The notes: generated by a model from the letters alone, not told the origin. A DNA stretch of 64,000 bases from Bradyrhizobium sp. CCGUVB4N (GCF_024199945.1 NZ_JANADP010000001.1:9133001-9197000); one strand, 5' to 3'. Shown: positions 1 to 8,769, counted from the first letter of the stretch. Translations and numbers: made by a program.

Positions 1-2
1 GT

Positions 3-1598
3 GCGCTCGCCCGTCTCTCGGTCGGCCGCGGCGGACCGCGCGACCTCGCGGGCCTCCGTGATGGCATCATCGCCGCCGACCAGGTACTGGCGCGGCTCGG
101 CGAGCTCGACCAGCCGCCACAGGAAATTGCGGCGGTGATGGCGGCGCTGAAGCGTCCCTCGCGCGAGCTCGCGGCCGAATTCGCCAGCGCGCTGGACGAT
201 CAACTGCCGCTGATCAAGCGCGACGGCGGCTTCGTTCGTGCCGGCTATGAGCCGGCGCTCGACGAAGCCCGGAACCTGCGCGACGCCTCGCGCCTGGTCG
301 TGGCCTCGATGCAGGCGCGCTACGCCGACGACACCTCCGTCAAGGGCCTCAAGATCCGCCACAACAACGTGCTCGGCTATTTCGTCGAGGTCACCGCGCA
401 GCATGGCGACAAGCTTATGTCCGCGCCGTTGAACGCGACCTTCATCCATCGCCAGACGCTGGCGGGCCAGGTGCGCTTCACGACGTCCGAACTCGGCGAG
501 ATCGAAGCCAAGATCGCCAATGCCGGCGACCGCGCGCTCGGGCTCGAGCTCGAAATCTTCGAACGGCTCTGCGCCAAGGCGCTCGAGATCAGCGACGATC
601 TGCGCGCCGCGGCGCAAGGCTTTGCGCTGCTCGACGTTGCGACGTCGCTGGCCAAGCTCGCCGTCGACGAGAACTACGTGCGGCCCGAGGTCGACGGCTC
701 GCTCGGCTTTGCGATCGAGGCCGGCCGCCATCCCGTGGTCGAGCAGGCCTTGAAGCGCAATGGCGAGCCGTTCATCGCCAATGCCTGCGATCTCTCGCCA
801 AGCCCGGCACAAAAATCCGGCCAGCTCTGGCTGCTCACCGGTCCGAACATGGCGGGTAAGTCGACCTTCCTGCGCCAGAACGCATTGATTGCGCTGCTGG
901 CGCAGATCGGCAGTTTCGTGCCGGCCACGCGGGCACGGATCGGCATCATCGACCGGCTGTTCTCGCGCGTCGGCGCCGCCGACGATCTCGCCCGCGGCCG
1001 CTCCACCTTCATGGTGGAGATGGTCGAAACGGCTGCGATCCTCAACCAGGCCGGCGAACGCGCGCTGGTGATCCTCGACGAGATCGGCCGCGGCACCGCG
1101 ACCTTCGACGGTCTCTCGATCGCCTGGGCGGCGATCGAGCATCTGCACGAAAGCAACCGCTGCCGCACGCTGTTTGCAACCCACTACCACGAGCTGACCG
1201 CGCTCTCGGCAAAGCTGCCGCGCATGTTCAACGCGACCGTGCGGGTGAAGGAGTGGCAGGGCAACGTCGTGTTCCTGCACGAGGTGCTGCCGGGCTCGGC
1301 CGACCGCTCCTACGGCATCCAGGTCGCCAAACTCGCCGGCCTGCCGCCGGCCGTGATCAATCGCGCCAAATCGGTGCTGGCAAAACTCGAAGCCCAGGAC
1401 CGCGGCCAGACCGCCCGCGCGCTGGCCGACGATCTCCCGCTGTTCGCGGTGCCCTCGCGCGCCGCCGCAGAAGCCGCGCCGCCGACTGAGGCCGAGCTGC
1501 TGATGGACGCGGTGAAAGCGCTGCACCCCGACGAGATGTCGCCGCGCGAGGCGCTCGATGCGCTCTACGCGTTGAAGACCAAGCTGCCGAAGCAGTGA
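3..1598 (+). CDS. mutS: DNA mismatch repair protein MutS, C-terminal part (5' end outside window)
   Basis: MutS recognises mismatches and small loops in DNA and, as an ATP-dependent clamp, recruits MutL for strand-directed repair. The reading frame is open to the left edge of the window, so the mismatch-binding domain and the true start are missing. About 531 codons remain, covering the lever, clamp and ATPase domains of a protein usually near 850-910 residues. The ATPase is intact: Walker A GPNMAGKST near base 840, Walker B LVILDEIGRGT near base 1070, and the downstream FATHYHEL motif near base 1176. The C-terminal tail has the usual helix-turn-helix region ending in LYALKTKLPKQ. A palindromic repeat follows the stop codon. 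The family assignment is very secure. Confidence 0.97.
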   Translation, partial: ALARLSVGRGGPRDLAGLRDGIIAADQVLARLGELDQPPQEIAAVMAALKRPSRELAAEFASALDDQLPLIKRDGGFVRAGYEPALDEARNLRDASRLVVASMQARYADDTSVKGLKIRHNNVLGYFVEVTAQHGDKLMSAPLNATFIHRQTLAGQVRFTTSELGEIEAKIANAGDRALGLELEIFERLCAKALEISDDLRAAAQGFALLDVATSLAKLAVDENYVRPEVDGSLGFAIEAGRHPVVEQALKRNGEPFIANACDLSPSPAQKSGQLWLLTGPNMAGKSTFLRQNALIALLAQIGSFVPATRARIGIIDRLFSRVGAADDLARGRSTFMVEMVETAAILNQAGERALVILDEIGRGTATFDGLSIAWAAIEHLHESNRCRTLFATHYHELTALSAKLPRMFNATVRVKEWQGNVVFLHEVLPGSADRSYGIQVAKLAGLPPAVINRAKSVLAKLEAQDRGQTARALADDLPLFAVPSRAAAEAAPPTEAELLMDAVKALHPDEMSPREALDALYALKTKLPKQ

Positions 1599-1613
1599 CG
1601 ATGCCCTAGGGCC

Positions 1614-1710
1614 GTAGGGTGGGCAAAGCGTAGCGCGCCCACGTCTTGTGCGTTGATCGAGGGAAAGACGTGGGCACGACGCGCGAAGAGCGCGCCTTTG
1701 ACCACCCTAC
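1614..1710. repeat. Palindromic intergenic repeat, family A copy 1
   Basis: The element begins GTAGGGTGGG and ends CCACCCTAC, with inner arms GCGCGCCCACGTC and GACGTGGGCACG that can fold into a long hairpin. Four more copies with the same ends lie at about 14125, 25330, 38651 and 38763. It sits between the convergent 3' ends of mutS and the chemoreceptor gene, where it could also act as a bidirectional transcription terminator. There is no coding potential and no transposase. Confidence 0.85.
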
Positions 1711-1728
1711 GATTCCTGCGCGCTCGGC

Positions 1729-3405
1729 TTACGCCCTCGCCGCGATCGCCGCGGCTTCCGCCGCAGCACGCTGCATGCTGGTCGACATCTCGCTCGTCAC
1801 CGTGCTCTGCTCCTCGACGGCGGCGGCGGTCGATGTCACGTATTCGCTGACATTGTTGATCGCCTGCTTGATCGAGCCGAGCGCACTGACGACGTCGCCG
1901 GAGATGCCATTGAGGCTGCCGATCTCCTGGCCGATCTTGTCGGTCGCCTGTCGCGCCTGGTTGGCGAGACTCTTCACTTCGGAGGCGACCACCGCAAAGC
2001 CGCGGCCGGCTTCGCCCGCGCGCGCCGATTCGATCGTGGCGTTGAGCGCGAGCAGATTGATCTGCCCCGTGATGCTGTTGATCATCTCGATGATGCCGCT
2101 CATCGCCTGCGCCGCCTCGGTCAGGCGCTGCGCCTGCGCATCGGCGGAGGCGACCTGATCCACCGCGCTCATCGCGGTCTCGCGCGATTTGGTCATCGCC
2201 TCCGAGATCTCCCGCACCGAGGCGTTGAGCTCCTCGGAGCCTGCCGCGACCGATTCCATCATGGCGCGGACACGCTCGTTGCCCATGCGGACCAGCACCT
2301 GCCGCGTGGTGTCGGTGGCGTATTTCACGACCTTGAACGGCTTGCCGTTGAGATCGAGGATCGGGTTATAGGAAGCCTGGATGTAGACCTCCCGGCCGCC
2401 CTTGCCGATGCGCTTGTACTCGGCCGCCTGGTACTGGCCGCGGCCAAGCGCCGCCCAGAACTCGCGATAGGCCGCGCCATCGCGCTCACCGGGCTCGACG
2501 AACATGCTGTGATGCTTGCCCTGGATCTCGGCCAGCGAATAGCCGAGCGTGGCGAGGAAGTTGGCGTTCGCGGTGATGATCGTGCCGTCCATGTTGAACT
2601 CGATCACGGCCTGCGCCTTGTCGATCGCCGACATCTGACCGGCGAGATCCGCGTTCTTCAGCTTCTCCGCGGTCACGTCGGTTGCGTATTTGACGACGCC
2701 GAACGGCTTGCCGTTCTCGTCGAGCAGCGGATTGTAGGAGGCGAGGATCCAGACCTCGCGGCCACCCTTGCCGACGCGCTTGAACTCGCCGGCCCGGTAT
2801 TCGCCGCGGTTGAGCCTGGCCCAGAATTCGCGATAGGCCGCGCTGTCGCGTTCGGCCTGCTCCACGAACAGGCTGTGATGCTTGCCCTCGATCTCGGCGA
2901 GCGAATAGCCGAGCGCCTTGCAGAAATTCTCGTTGGCGGTGACGATGGTGCCGTCGAGCTTGAACTCGATCACGGCCTGGGCGCGGCTGTTGGCGGCGAT
3001 CTTCGAGGCGTCCGTCATGCTCCGGATTTTCTTCTCGGTGATGTCGGTCGCAATCTTGGCAACCATCACCGCCTTGCCGTCGCCGTCGAGCACCGGATTG
3101 TAGGATGCTTCGATCCAGACCTCGCGACCGCCCTTCGCGATCCGCTTGAACTCGCGCGCCTGATACTCGCCACGGTTCAGCGCGGCCCAGAACGCCTTGT
3201 ACTCGGCGTTGTCGCGCTGGTCGGCCGGCACGAACATGGAGTGATGCTTGCCCTGGATTTCGTCAAGCCGGTAGCCGAGAGCATCGAGAAAATTCTTGTT
3301 GGCCGTGATGATCGTCCCATCAAGTTTGAATTCGATCATCGCCTGCGAGCGGCTGATAGCGGCAAGCTGTGCATCGGCGTTACCGCGGGACTTACGACCA
3401 AACAT
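1729..3405 (-). CDS. Soluble methyl-accepting chemotaxis protein with three PAS domains
   Basis: This is a cytoplasmic chemoreceptor that would signal through CheA/CheW. It has no membrane segment. Three consecutive PAS domains lie at about residues 12-125, 135-245 and 255-370, each with the recurring pattern VIEFxxDGTI(I/V)TAN and GYxxxEIxGKHHSMF. The three are close to one another, which points to internal duplication. The methyl-accepting signalling domain occupies about residues 400-558, with the hairpin-tip core INLLALNATIESARAGE. The start was placed at the ATG reading MFGRKSRG because a GGAG lies 8 bases upstream; an open frame extends 39 codons further without support. The signal is unknown; PAS domains of this type often bind flavin or haem. 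It stands alone, without other che genes nearby. Confidence 0.93.
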   Translation of the reverse strand: MFGRKSRGNADAQLAAISRSQAMIEFKLDGTIITANKNFLDALGYRLDEIQGKHHSMFVPADQRDNAEYKAFWAALNRGEYQAREFKRIAKGGREVWIEASYNPVLDGDGKAVMVAKIATDITEKKIRSMTDASKIAANSRAQAVIEFKLDGTIVTANENFCKALGYSLAEIEGKHHSLFVEQAERDSAAYREFWARLNRGEYRAGEFKRVGKGGREVWILASYNPLLDENGKPFGVVKYATDVTAEKLKNADLAGQMSAIDKAQAVIEFNMDGTIITANANFLATLGYSLAEIQGKHHSMFVEPGERDGAAYREFWAALGRGQYQAAEYKRIGKGGREVYIQASYNPILDLNGKPFKVVKYATDTTRQVLVRMGNERVRAMMESVAAGSEELNASVREISEAMTKSRETAMSAVDQVASADAQAQRLTEAAQAMSGIIEMINSITGQINLLALNATIESARAGEAGRGFAVVASEVKSLANQARQATDKIGQEIGSLNGISGDVVSALGSIKQAINNVSEYVTSTAAAVEEQSTVTSEMSTSMQRAAAEAAAIAARA

Positions 3406-3691
3406 CAAGGGAACTCCATCTCGAAATAATGTCGATGGGACACGCCCATCCAAACCAGGGAATTCAACCGCGGCGGAGTCGCCGTATTCAAATCGACAAT
3501 CCCGCGGATCCGGAGCGATCAAATCGCCAATTCGTCATCATGACGCACGGATGGAAGCCTGGGCGGGCACGCAATATGAGTCGTAATGGAAAAGATCGAA
3601 TAAAGTTCTAATGGACGTGTCGAAATTCGGCAGTCGCGGAAGTCCGTAGTCTCACGGCTGGAGCCGCGCCTTGTGCACCGCACGCCGGCCG

Positions 3692-4408
3692 TCAGCGGCT
3701 CGCCCCGGCAAACGGGTCGATCAGCTTCAAGGTCGCGGCGAGGCGGATGCTGCGCTTGCCGGCGAGCGCGGTCGCTTCCATTTCAGCGCCCTTGTCATCG
3801 CAGTGGCCGGAGAAGCCGATGCCCACCGCATAGCCCCCGAACAAGGGATGCTCGCTCTTCGCCGGCGTGTGTTCCTGATTGACGAATTCGCCTTTCCAGC
3901 GACCGTTCGCCGAAGAATAGGCGCCGAGATAATAGAAGAAGGCATCGCCGCCGAGGATGCGGCCGTCGCGCAGCAACATCACGCCGGTATGGCCACCGGT
4001 AATTCCGTCCAGCATCCGGATGTCGATCGAATAGAGTCCGCTGACGATGCCGCCCTCGCCGACAGCACCGGGCGGGGGAACGTCATCGTCGCCGAGCGGC
4101 GTCATCACGGCGCGAAACACCGCGGCGTCCTCGACCACTTCTCCCTCGAAGCGGTAGAGCTTGCCCTGCTGTCGACCGCGAATGCTGATTGTAACGGCGT
4201 CGGAACTGACCAGCGACCTGTGCTGCGGCGACCGGCTGTGGCGCTTCGTCCGGAGCCTGGCGACGATTTCGCCGTCCACAATCTCGTAGGTGCCGAAGTG
4301 GGCGAAGGCCGTGTTGCCGCCAAGCATTTTCCCGGCATGGGCGTACAGCACGCTGCGGCCGGAGCCGTCGTTGATATCGTATTCGACCTTGTACAATCCC
4401 TCCACCAC
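3692..4408 (-). CDS. Two-repeat GrlR-like protein of unknown function
   Basis: The 238-residue protein has no signal peptide or membrane segment. It contains two versions of one motif: near residue 4, GLYKVEYDIND followed by GKMLGGNTAFAHFGTYEI, and near residue 122, GLYSIDIRMLDG followed by GRILGGDAFFYYLGAY. The pattern GLYxxx...G.xxGG...YxGxY resembles the GrlR fold (named for the type III secretion regulator of enteric pathogens), which is a small calycin-like barrel. The likeness is to the fold only; there is no secretion system here, so regulation of one should not be assumed. The start is a GTG, with a second GTG directly after it. Distinct from its neighbours and likely monocistronic. 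Confidence 0.6.
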   Translation of the reverse strand: MVEGLYKVEYDINDGSGRSVLYAHAGKMLGGNTAFAHFGTYEIVDGEIVARLRTKRHSRSPQHRSLVSSDAVTISIRGRQQGKLYRFEGEVVEDAAVFRAVMTPLGDDDVPPPGAVGEGGIVSGLYSIDIRMLDGITGGHTGVMLLRDGRILGGDAFFYYLGAYSSANGRWKGEFVNQEHTPAKSEHPLFGGYAVGIGFSGHCDDKGAEMEATALAGKRSIRLAATLKLIDPFAGASR

Positions 4409-4509
4409 ACGCCCCGATCTTGCCTGTTGCCAGTCTAGCGGGTCTGCCAGCCCCGGTAACTAACTATCCTGAGTCAGGACTGAGGTCCCAAGCGTAAGCG
4501 TACCTCACC

Positions 4510-5325
4510 TTACGAAGCGCGACGCGGCTCATGCATCGCCCTCTTCCGTCGTCCCATCCACCACAGCGTCAGGTTCCAGCCGATGCAGGTGGCGAGTGCG
4601 CAACTCAAGCCGATCACCGAGCCGAACTGCGTGACGGCGACGTGCAGCACGGCAATCGCCATGCCGAAGCCGAGCAGGCCCCAGGCGGAGTTGGCGAGCA
4701 CGGCCGCGGTCGGCGGGCCGCCGATGCGCGGATGCAGGATCACCATCATGCTGGTGAAGACGATCGGATAGAGCGCGATAACGCCCGAGACGCGCGGGCC
4801 GACCCAGCCCGAGGTCGAGACCACGATCGCGACGAGAACTGCGACGAGCGAAGCGCGGAACGGGATATCGTACCAGCGGCGCGTCACCAGCGGCATCTTC
4901 ACGTGGCGGTACTGCGCAAGCAGCGGAATGCAGATGCCGAAGGCGACAAGGTTGACGGCGAGTCCGGCCATCAGGGTCCAGTCGAACAGACGGATGATGG
5001 ACGCCAGCACGATCCACACTGCGACCGCGCTTCCGACACTCACCGCGAAGCTGTGCCGCTGCGCCAGCACGACGTAGGTCAGCCCGAGGAAGATCGTCGC
5101 GGCGTTGACCGGAAGGCTCGACAGCGCCCCCTGCGCGATGAAAGCGGCATCATGGTCGATCGCGAGGAAGACATAGGAAGGTCCTGCCGAGATCGGCAGC
5201 GTCGCCACCAGCGCGCCGATCACCGGGCCGGAGCGCTCGGTGATAACAGACGCCGACACCACGAAGGCGGCCGCAACCGCCATGCGCAGCAGAAGGAAGA
5301 CGATGTAGGAAAGTTCGGCCGGCAT
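4510..5325 (-). CDS. Conserved integral membrane protein, about eight to nine membrane segments
   Basis: The 271-residue protein is almost entirely hydrophobic helices, starting with a segment around LLLRMAVAAAFVVSASV and ending with a basic tail rich in Arg and Lys, consistent with a cytoplasmic C terminus. Conserved-looking loop motifs include ERSGPVIGALVATLPISAGP in the first third and HPRIGGPPTAA in the last third, which suggest two related halves. I do not recognise a functional family. It lies downstream of osmC on the same strand, separated by a short GC-rich hairpin, so it may be weakly cotranscribed. No other clue to its substrate is visible. Confidence 0.75.
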   Translation of the reverse strand: MPAELSYIVFLLLRMAVAAAFVVSASVITERSGPVIGALVATLPISAGPSYVFLAIDHDAAFIAQGALSSLPVNAATIFLGLTYVVLAQRHSFAVSVGSAVAVWIVLASIIRLFDWTLMAGLAVNLVAFGICIPLLAQYRHVKMPLVTRRWYDIPFRASLVAVLVAIVVSTSGWVGPRVSGVIALYPIVFTSMMVILHPRIGGPPTAAVLANSAWGLLGFGMAIAVLHVAVTQFGSVIGLSCALATCIGWNLTLWWMGRRKRAMHEPRRAS

Positions 5326-5337
5326 TTTCTTCTTCTT

Positions 5338-5360
5338 ACCCTCCCCTGGAGGGGGAGGGT
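5338..5360. terminator. GC-rich hairpin between osmC and the membrane-protein gene
   Basis: The sequence ACCCTCCCC-TGGAG-GGGGAGGGT forms a stem of about nine pairs. It lies 7 bases after the osmC stop on the minus strand, in the position of a terminator or attenuator. It also resembles one arm of the family C repeats found at 35.6, 40.9 and 46.2 kb. There is no clear run of T after the stem on the minus strand, so termination strength is uncertain. Confidence 0.5.
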
Positions 5361-5367
5361 CAGGAAG

Positions 5368-5877
5368 TCACATCCGCTGCATCGACACCGAAACCTTCGG
5401 GCCATTCTTGATGGTCTGATAAACCACGCAATAGCGCTCGGTGAGCTTGAGCAGCAGATCGAGCTTGTCCTGCGGCGCCGGCGTGTCGACCTCGAAACGG
5501 AGACGGATCTCGGCGAAGCCGACCGGGGTCTCCTTGTCGACGCCGAGTGTGCCGCGGAAATCGAGATCGCCCTCGGCGTAGACGTTACCCGTCTTGAGCG
5601 GCACCTCGATCGCGGTCGCGACCGACTTCAGCGTGACGCCGGCGCAGGCGACCAGCGCTTCGAGCAGCATGTCGCCCGAGCAGAGCTCGAGGCCGGAGCC
5701 GCCGGTGGCGGGATGGAGGCCTGCCATCGCGATGGCGCGGCCGGTCTCGACCTTGCAGGCGATGCCTTCGCTGTCGGTCGAGCCCTTGGCCTTCAGCGTG
5801 ATCATCGCGGTCTTGGGATCGGTTTTGTAGCGTTCCTTGATCGGGGCCTGCATCTGGCGCAGTTCTGCGGCGTCCAT
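5368..5877 (-). CDS. OsmC/Ohr family protein
   Basis: OsmC-family proteins are small dimeric thiol peroxidases that reduce organic hydroperoxides with a pair of cysteines. This 169-residue protein has the two expected positions: a Cys in GDMLLEALVACAGVTL near residue 78 and a Cys in TERYCVVYQ near residue 147. An extra Cys lies in LELCSGD just before the first. A good GGGAGAG ribosome site lies about 6 bases before the ATG. It is 54 bases downstream of the ABC ATPase gene on the same strand and is probably the last member of that operon, which would link it with sulfonate or sulfur uptake. The precise subfamily, OsmC or Ohr, is not settled by the sequence. Confidence 0.88.
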   Translation of the reverse strand: MDAAELRQMQAPIKERYKTDPKTAMITLKAKGSTDSEGIACKVETGRAIAMAGLHPATGGSGLELCSGDMLLEALVACAGVTLKSVATAIEVPLKTGNVYAEGDLDFRGTLGVDKETPVGFAEIRLRFEVDTPAPQDKLDLLLKLTERYCVVYQTIKNGPKVSVSMQRM

Positions 5878-5931
5878 CTTGTTCTCTCCCGGAAAAATCG
5901 CCTCTCGATGTACCGGCTCGGAGAGAAAATG

Positions 5932-6717
5932 TCACCACCACATGGCCTGACCGGGACCCTGGGTTGCGTCACGGTCGGGCACGTTGCGGTCGAGCGAACG
6001 GTCGAGTGACGTCAGCACACTTCGCTTGAAATTCTCGAACAGCGGCGAATTGCGGTCGCGCGGTCGGCCGAGATTGATCTCGATCTGGTCGAACAGCCGG
6101 CCCGGCCGCGGCCGCATCACCAGCACGCGATCGGCCAGCACCACGGCCTCGTCGACGTCATGTGTGACGAGGATCAAGGTCGGGCGCGTATCGGCCCAGA
6201 GGTCGAGCAGATGATCCTGCAGGTCGCGCCGGGTGAAGGCGTCGAGCGCCGAGAACGGCTCGTCGAGCAACAGCACCTCTGGCTGCGGCACCAGCGCGCG
6301 CGCGATCGCGACGCGCTGCGCCTGACCGCCCGAGAGCTCGCGCGGCCAGGCCTGCGCCTTGTCGGCAAGTCCCACACGCGCCAGCGCACGCGCCACCTTC
6401 TCGCGTCGCTCGGCGGCTGGGAGATCGGCAAGTCCAAACCCGATATTGTCGGCGACGCTGAGCCAGGGCAGCAGCCGCGGCTCCTGGAAGATGATGCCGA
6501 TCTTGGCATGCGGCGAGGCGATCGCTTCGCTGTCGAGCGTCACCGTGCCCGAGCTGGCGCGGTCGAGGCCGGCGATGGCGCGGAGCAACGTTGATTTGCC
6601 GCAGCCGGAACCGCCGATGATGGCGATGATCTCGCCCTGCCTGATCTCGGCGGAGAAGCGCGCCAGCGCCTGCACGCCGTTGGGATAGGTCTTGCTGACC
6701 CGGTCGAGCGCCAGCAT
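5932..6717 (-). CDS. ABC transporter ATP-binding protein, sulfonate/nitrate/taurine type
   Basis: The 261-residue ATPase would power an importer with the adjacent permease and binding protein. Motifs are complete: Walker A GGSGCGKST near residue 35, Q-loop IFQEPRLLPW, signature LSGGQAQRVAIARAL, Walker B LLLDEPFSALD and switch LVTHDVDEA. The QEPRLLPW Q-loop is characteristic of the SsuB/TauB/NrtD group. The gene begins 3 bases after the permease stop, so the two are tightly coupled. Order on the minus strand is binding protein, permease, ATPase, osmC. An aliphatic sulfonate or similar anion is the likely substrate; this is inferred from family only. Confidence 0.9.
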   Translation of the reverse strand: MLALDRVSKTYPNGVQALARFSAEIRQGEIIAIIGGSGCGKSTLLRAIAGLDRASSGTVTLDSEAIASPHAKIGIIFQEPRLLPWLSVADNIGFGLADLPAAERREKVARALARVGLADKAQAWPRELSGGQAQRVAIARALVPQPEVLLLDEPFSALDAFTRRDLQDHLLDLWADTRPTLILVTHDVDEAVVLADRVLVMRPRPGRLFDQIEINLGRPRDRNSPLFENFKRSVLTSLDRSLDRNVPDRDATQGPGQAMWW

Positions 6718-6720
6718 GGC

Positions 6721-7566
6721 TTAAGTCCCCTTCGCTCGCCCGAAGGCGTCCTGCCAACGCAGGAACGGCGCAGCCGCGACCTCGATCAGCCAGTCGGTGA
6801 GCTTGCCGAGGATGGCAAAGATCACGATGGCGGCGAGGATCTGCGCGGGCTTGCCGAGCTGCTGGCCGTCGAGCAGGAGATAGCCGAGGCCTTCGGAGGC
6901 GCCGATCAGCTCGGCGGCGACGACGAACATCCAGCCAAGACCGAGGCCGACGCGCAAGGACACGACATAGGCCGGCAGCACTGCTGGCAGCAGGATGCGG
7001 CGGATCATCGCGAAGCCGGAGAGGCGGAAGGTGCGGCCAACCTCGACGATCTTGCGGTCGACCGACAAGATCGCGCCCATCACCCCGAGATAAACCGGGA
7101 AGAACACGCCGACCGCGATCAGCGCGATCTTGGAGGTCTCGAAAATGCCGAGCCAGAGGATGAACAGCGGCACCCAGGCGAGCGACGGAATCGCACGCAG
7201 GGCCTGCACGGTCGGATCGAGCAGCCGCCGCGCCAGCGACCAATAGCCGGAGATGGCGCCCAGCAGCGTGCCTGCGGCCACGCCGAACGCGAAGCCGAGG
7301 CCGACGCGCCACAGCGTCGCGGCGATGTGGCGGACCAGCTCGCCGGAGCGCGCGAGATCGGCGATGGTGGCAAAGACCCTCGACGGGGGCGGCACCAGAC
7401 GGCCGTTGGACCAGCCGAACCAGACGATGAGTTCCCAGCCGACCGCCAGGATCAGCGGCAACAGCAGCCCCAGCATCGGCCGCGCATAACGCGATAGCCG
7501 CGAGGGCGCGGCGGCGCTGTCGGCCGTATCCGAGGATTGCTGCAATACTGGCGCGTCGGAGATCAT
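6721..7566 (-). CDS. ABC transporter permease, sulfonate/nitrate/taurine type (SsuC-like)
   Basis: The protein has about six membrane helices and the inner-membrane-component loop motif EVGRTFRLSGFAMIRRILLPA, matching the EAA loop that contacts the ATPase. The start is set at the ATG reading MISDAPVL. An open frame continues 30 codons upstream, but those codons are translated from the family B palindromic repeat and should not be part of the protein. The ATPase gene follows within 3 bases. The gap of 210 bases from the binding-protein gene is filled mainly by that repeat, which is unusual inside an ABC operon. Substrate inferred as for the ATPase. Confidence 0.9.
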   Translation of the reverse strand: MISDAPVLQQSSDTADSAAAPSRLSRYARPMLGLLLPLILAVGWELIVWFGWSNGRLVPPPSRVFATIADLARSGELVRHIAATLWRVGLGFAFGVAAGTLLGAISGYWSLARRLLDPTVQALRAIPSLAWVPLFILWLGIFETSKIALIAVGVFFPVYLGVMGAILSVDRKIVEVGRTFRLSGFAMIRRILLPAVLPAYVVSLRVGLGLGWMFVVAAELIGASEGLGYLLLDGQQLGKPAQILAAIVIFAILGKLTDWLIEVAAAPFLRWQDAFGRAKGT

Positions 7567-7623
7567 GGCCGGTAGGAAGCGCGTCTGGGGCGGGAATGCA
7601 ACAGTGTCGCTACATCCACAGCC

Positions 7624-7745
7624 GTCGTCCCGGCGAAGGCCGGGACCCATAACCACAGGGAGATGTGGTTAAGGGGGCTCGGAGTGACCGTCTTCGCGCC
7701 AAACCACGCCCTGGGATTATGGGTCCCGGCCTTCGCCGGGACGAC
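7624..7745. repeat. Palindromic repeat, family B copy 1, inside an ABC operon
   Basis: Outer arms GTCGTCCCGGCGAAGGC and its complement enclose ACCCATAACCACAGG and its near complement. Related copies occur at about 25939 and 27857. This copy lies between the stop of the binding-protein gene and the start of the permease gene of the same operon, so it would be transcribed as a large hairpin that separates the two coding regions. No coding capacity. Confidence 0.88.
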
Positions 7746-7776
7746 ACCTGAATTTGCCGCTCACGCCTGCCGCCCG

Positions 7777-8748
7777 TCAATTCGTCGGCAGCGGGACCTG
7801 GTCGTCGATCAAAGCATCCAGCGTCGCCTTCACATCGACCTTGGCGTCGACGACGCCGGCCTGTTGCAGGGCAAGACCGGCGGCGAGGATCGACTCGCGC
7901 TGGGGCGCGCCGATACGGCTGTGGGTGAGCTCGGTGCGCTCCTTGAGCTGCTTGTCGACGACGGCGTCGGGCAGCTTGGTCACAGCGATGAAGGTCTTCT
8001 TGAGGTCGTCGTAATTGGCGAGCGAATATTTGCGCGCCTCCTCGTACACCGCGAGCACGCGGCGGGCAGCGTCCGGATAGTCCTTCAGGAACTGCTCGCG
8101 CACATTGAGGATGCCCCAGGTGTTGGCGTCAGCCTTGCGGTAGAACAGCTTTGCGCCCTCCTCGACCTCGGCCTGCGCCATCATCGGATCGAGACCGGCC
8201 CAGGCGTCGACGTCGCCGCGGATCAGCGCGGTCTTGCCGTCGGCGTGCTGCAGCAGCACCGGGGTGATGTCCTTCTCGGTGAGGCCGGCACCCAGCAGCG
8301 CGCGCACCAGGAAGATGTGCGGATCGGTGCCGCGCGTCACCGCGACGCGCTTGCCCTTCAGGTCGGCAACGCTTGCGATCTTGGAATCCTTGCCCGTGAC
8401 CAGTGCGGTCCATTCGGGACGCGAATAGACATAGATCGACTTGATCGGATTGCCGTTGATGCGCGCGACCAGCGCGGCCGAGCCCGCGGTCGAGCCGAAA
8501 TCGATCGAGCCGGCATTGAGGAATTCGAGCGCCTTGTTCGAGCCGGCCGACTGCACCCAGGTGATGGTGATGCCGTCCTTGGCGAACTCCTTCTCGAGCA
8601 GGCCCTTCTGCTTGAGAACCAGCGACACCGGATTGTAGGTCGCCCAATCGATGCGGATTTCCTTGAGCGGATCAGCAGCCTTGGCCGCGGGGGTCACGGC
8701 GAGCGCAACGGCTCCCGCCAGCAGAATGCGTCGTGTAATCTTGGTCAT
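7777..8748 (-). CDS. ABC transporter substrate-binding protein, aliphatic sulfonate type (SsuA-like)
   Basis: A periplasmic binding protein for an importer. The start is the ATG reading MTKITRR, 7 bases after a strong GGAGG; an upstream ATG eight codons earlier lacks a site. The N terminus is a signal peptide (TRRILLAGAVALAVTPAAKA, cut before ADPLK). The mature part matches the SsuA/TauA/NrtA class: the early IRIDWATYNPVSLVLKQKG segment, GSIDFGSTAGSAALVAR near residue 85 and the motif KGKRVAVTRGTDPHIFLVRAL near residue 130. It is first in the operon with permease, ATPase and osmC. The promoter region shared with glnD contains an inverted repeat. Sulfonate is the best guess; nitrate or taurine cannot be excluded from sequence alone. 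Confidence 0.9.
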   Translation of the reverse strand: MTKITRRILLAGAVALAVTPAAKAADPLKEIRIDWATYNPVSLVLKQKGLLEKEFAKDGITITWVQSAGSNKALEFLNAGSIDFGSTAGSAALVARINGNPIKSIYVYSRPEWTALVTGKDSKIASVADLKGKRVAVTRGTDPHIFLVRALLGAGLTEKDITPVLLQHADGKTALIRGDVDAWAGLDPMMAQAEVEEGAKLFYRKADANTWGILNVREQFLKDYPDAARRVLAVYEEARKYSLANYDDLKKTFIAVTKLPDAVVDKQLKERTELTHSRIGAPQRESILAAGLALQQAGVVDAKVDVKATLDALIDDQVPLPTN

Positions 8749-8769
8749 ACCCAGCCTCCTCAGGAATTT

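Noticed and set aside
1614..1710. CRISPR-like array from recurring palindromes
   Set aside because: Repeats are scattered kilobases apart, of variable length and without spacers; no cas gene is present.
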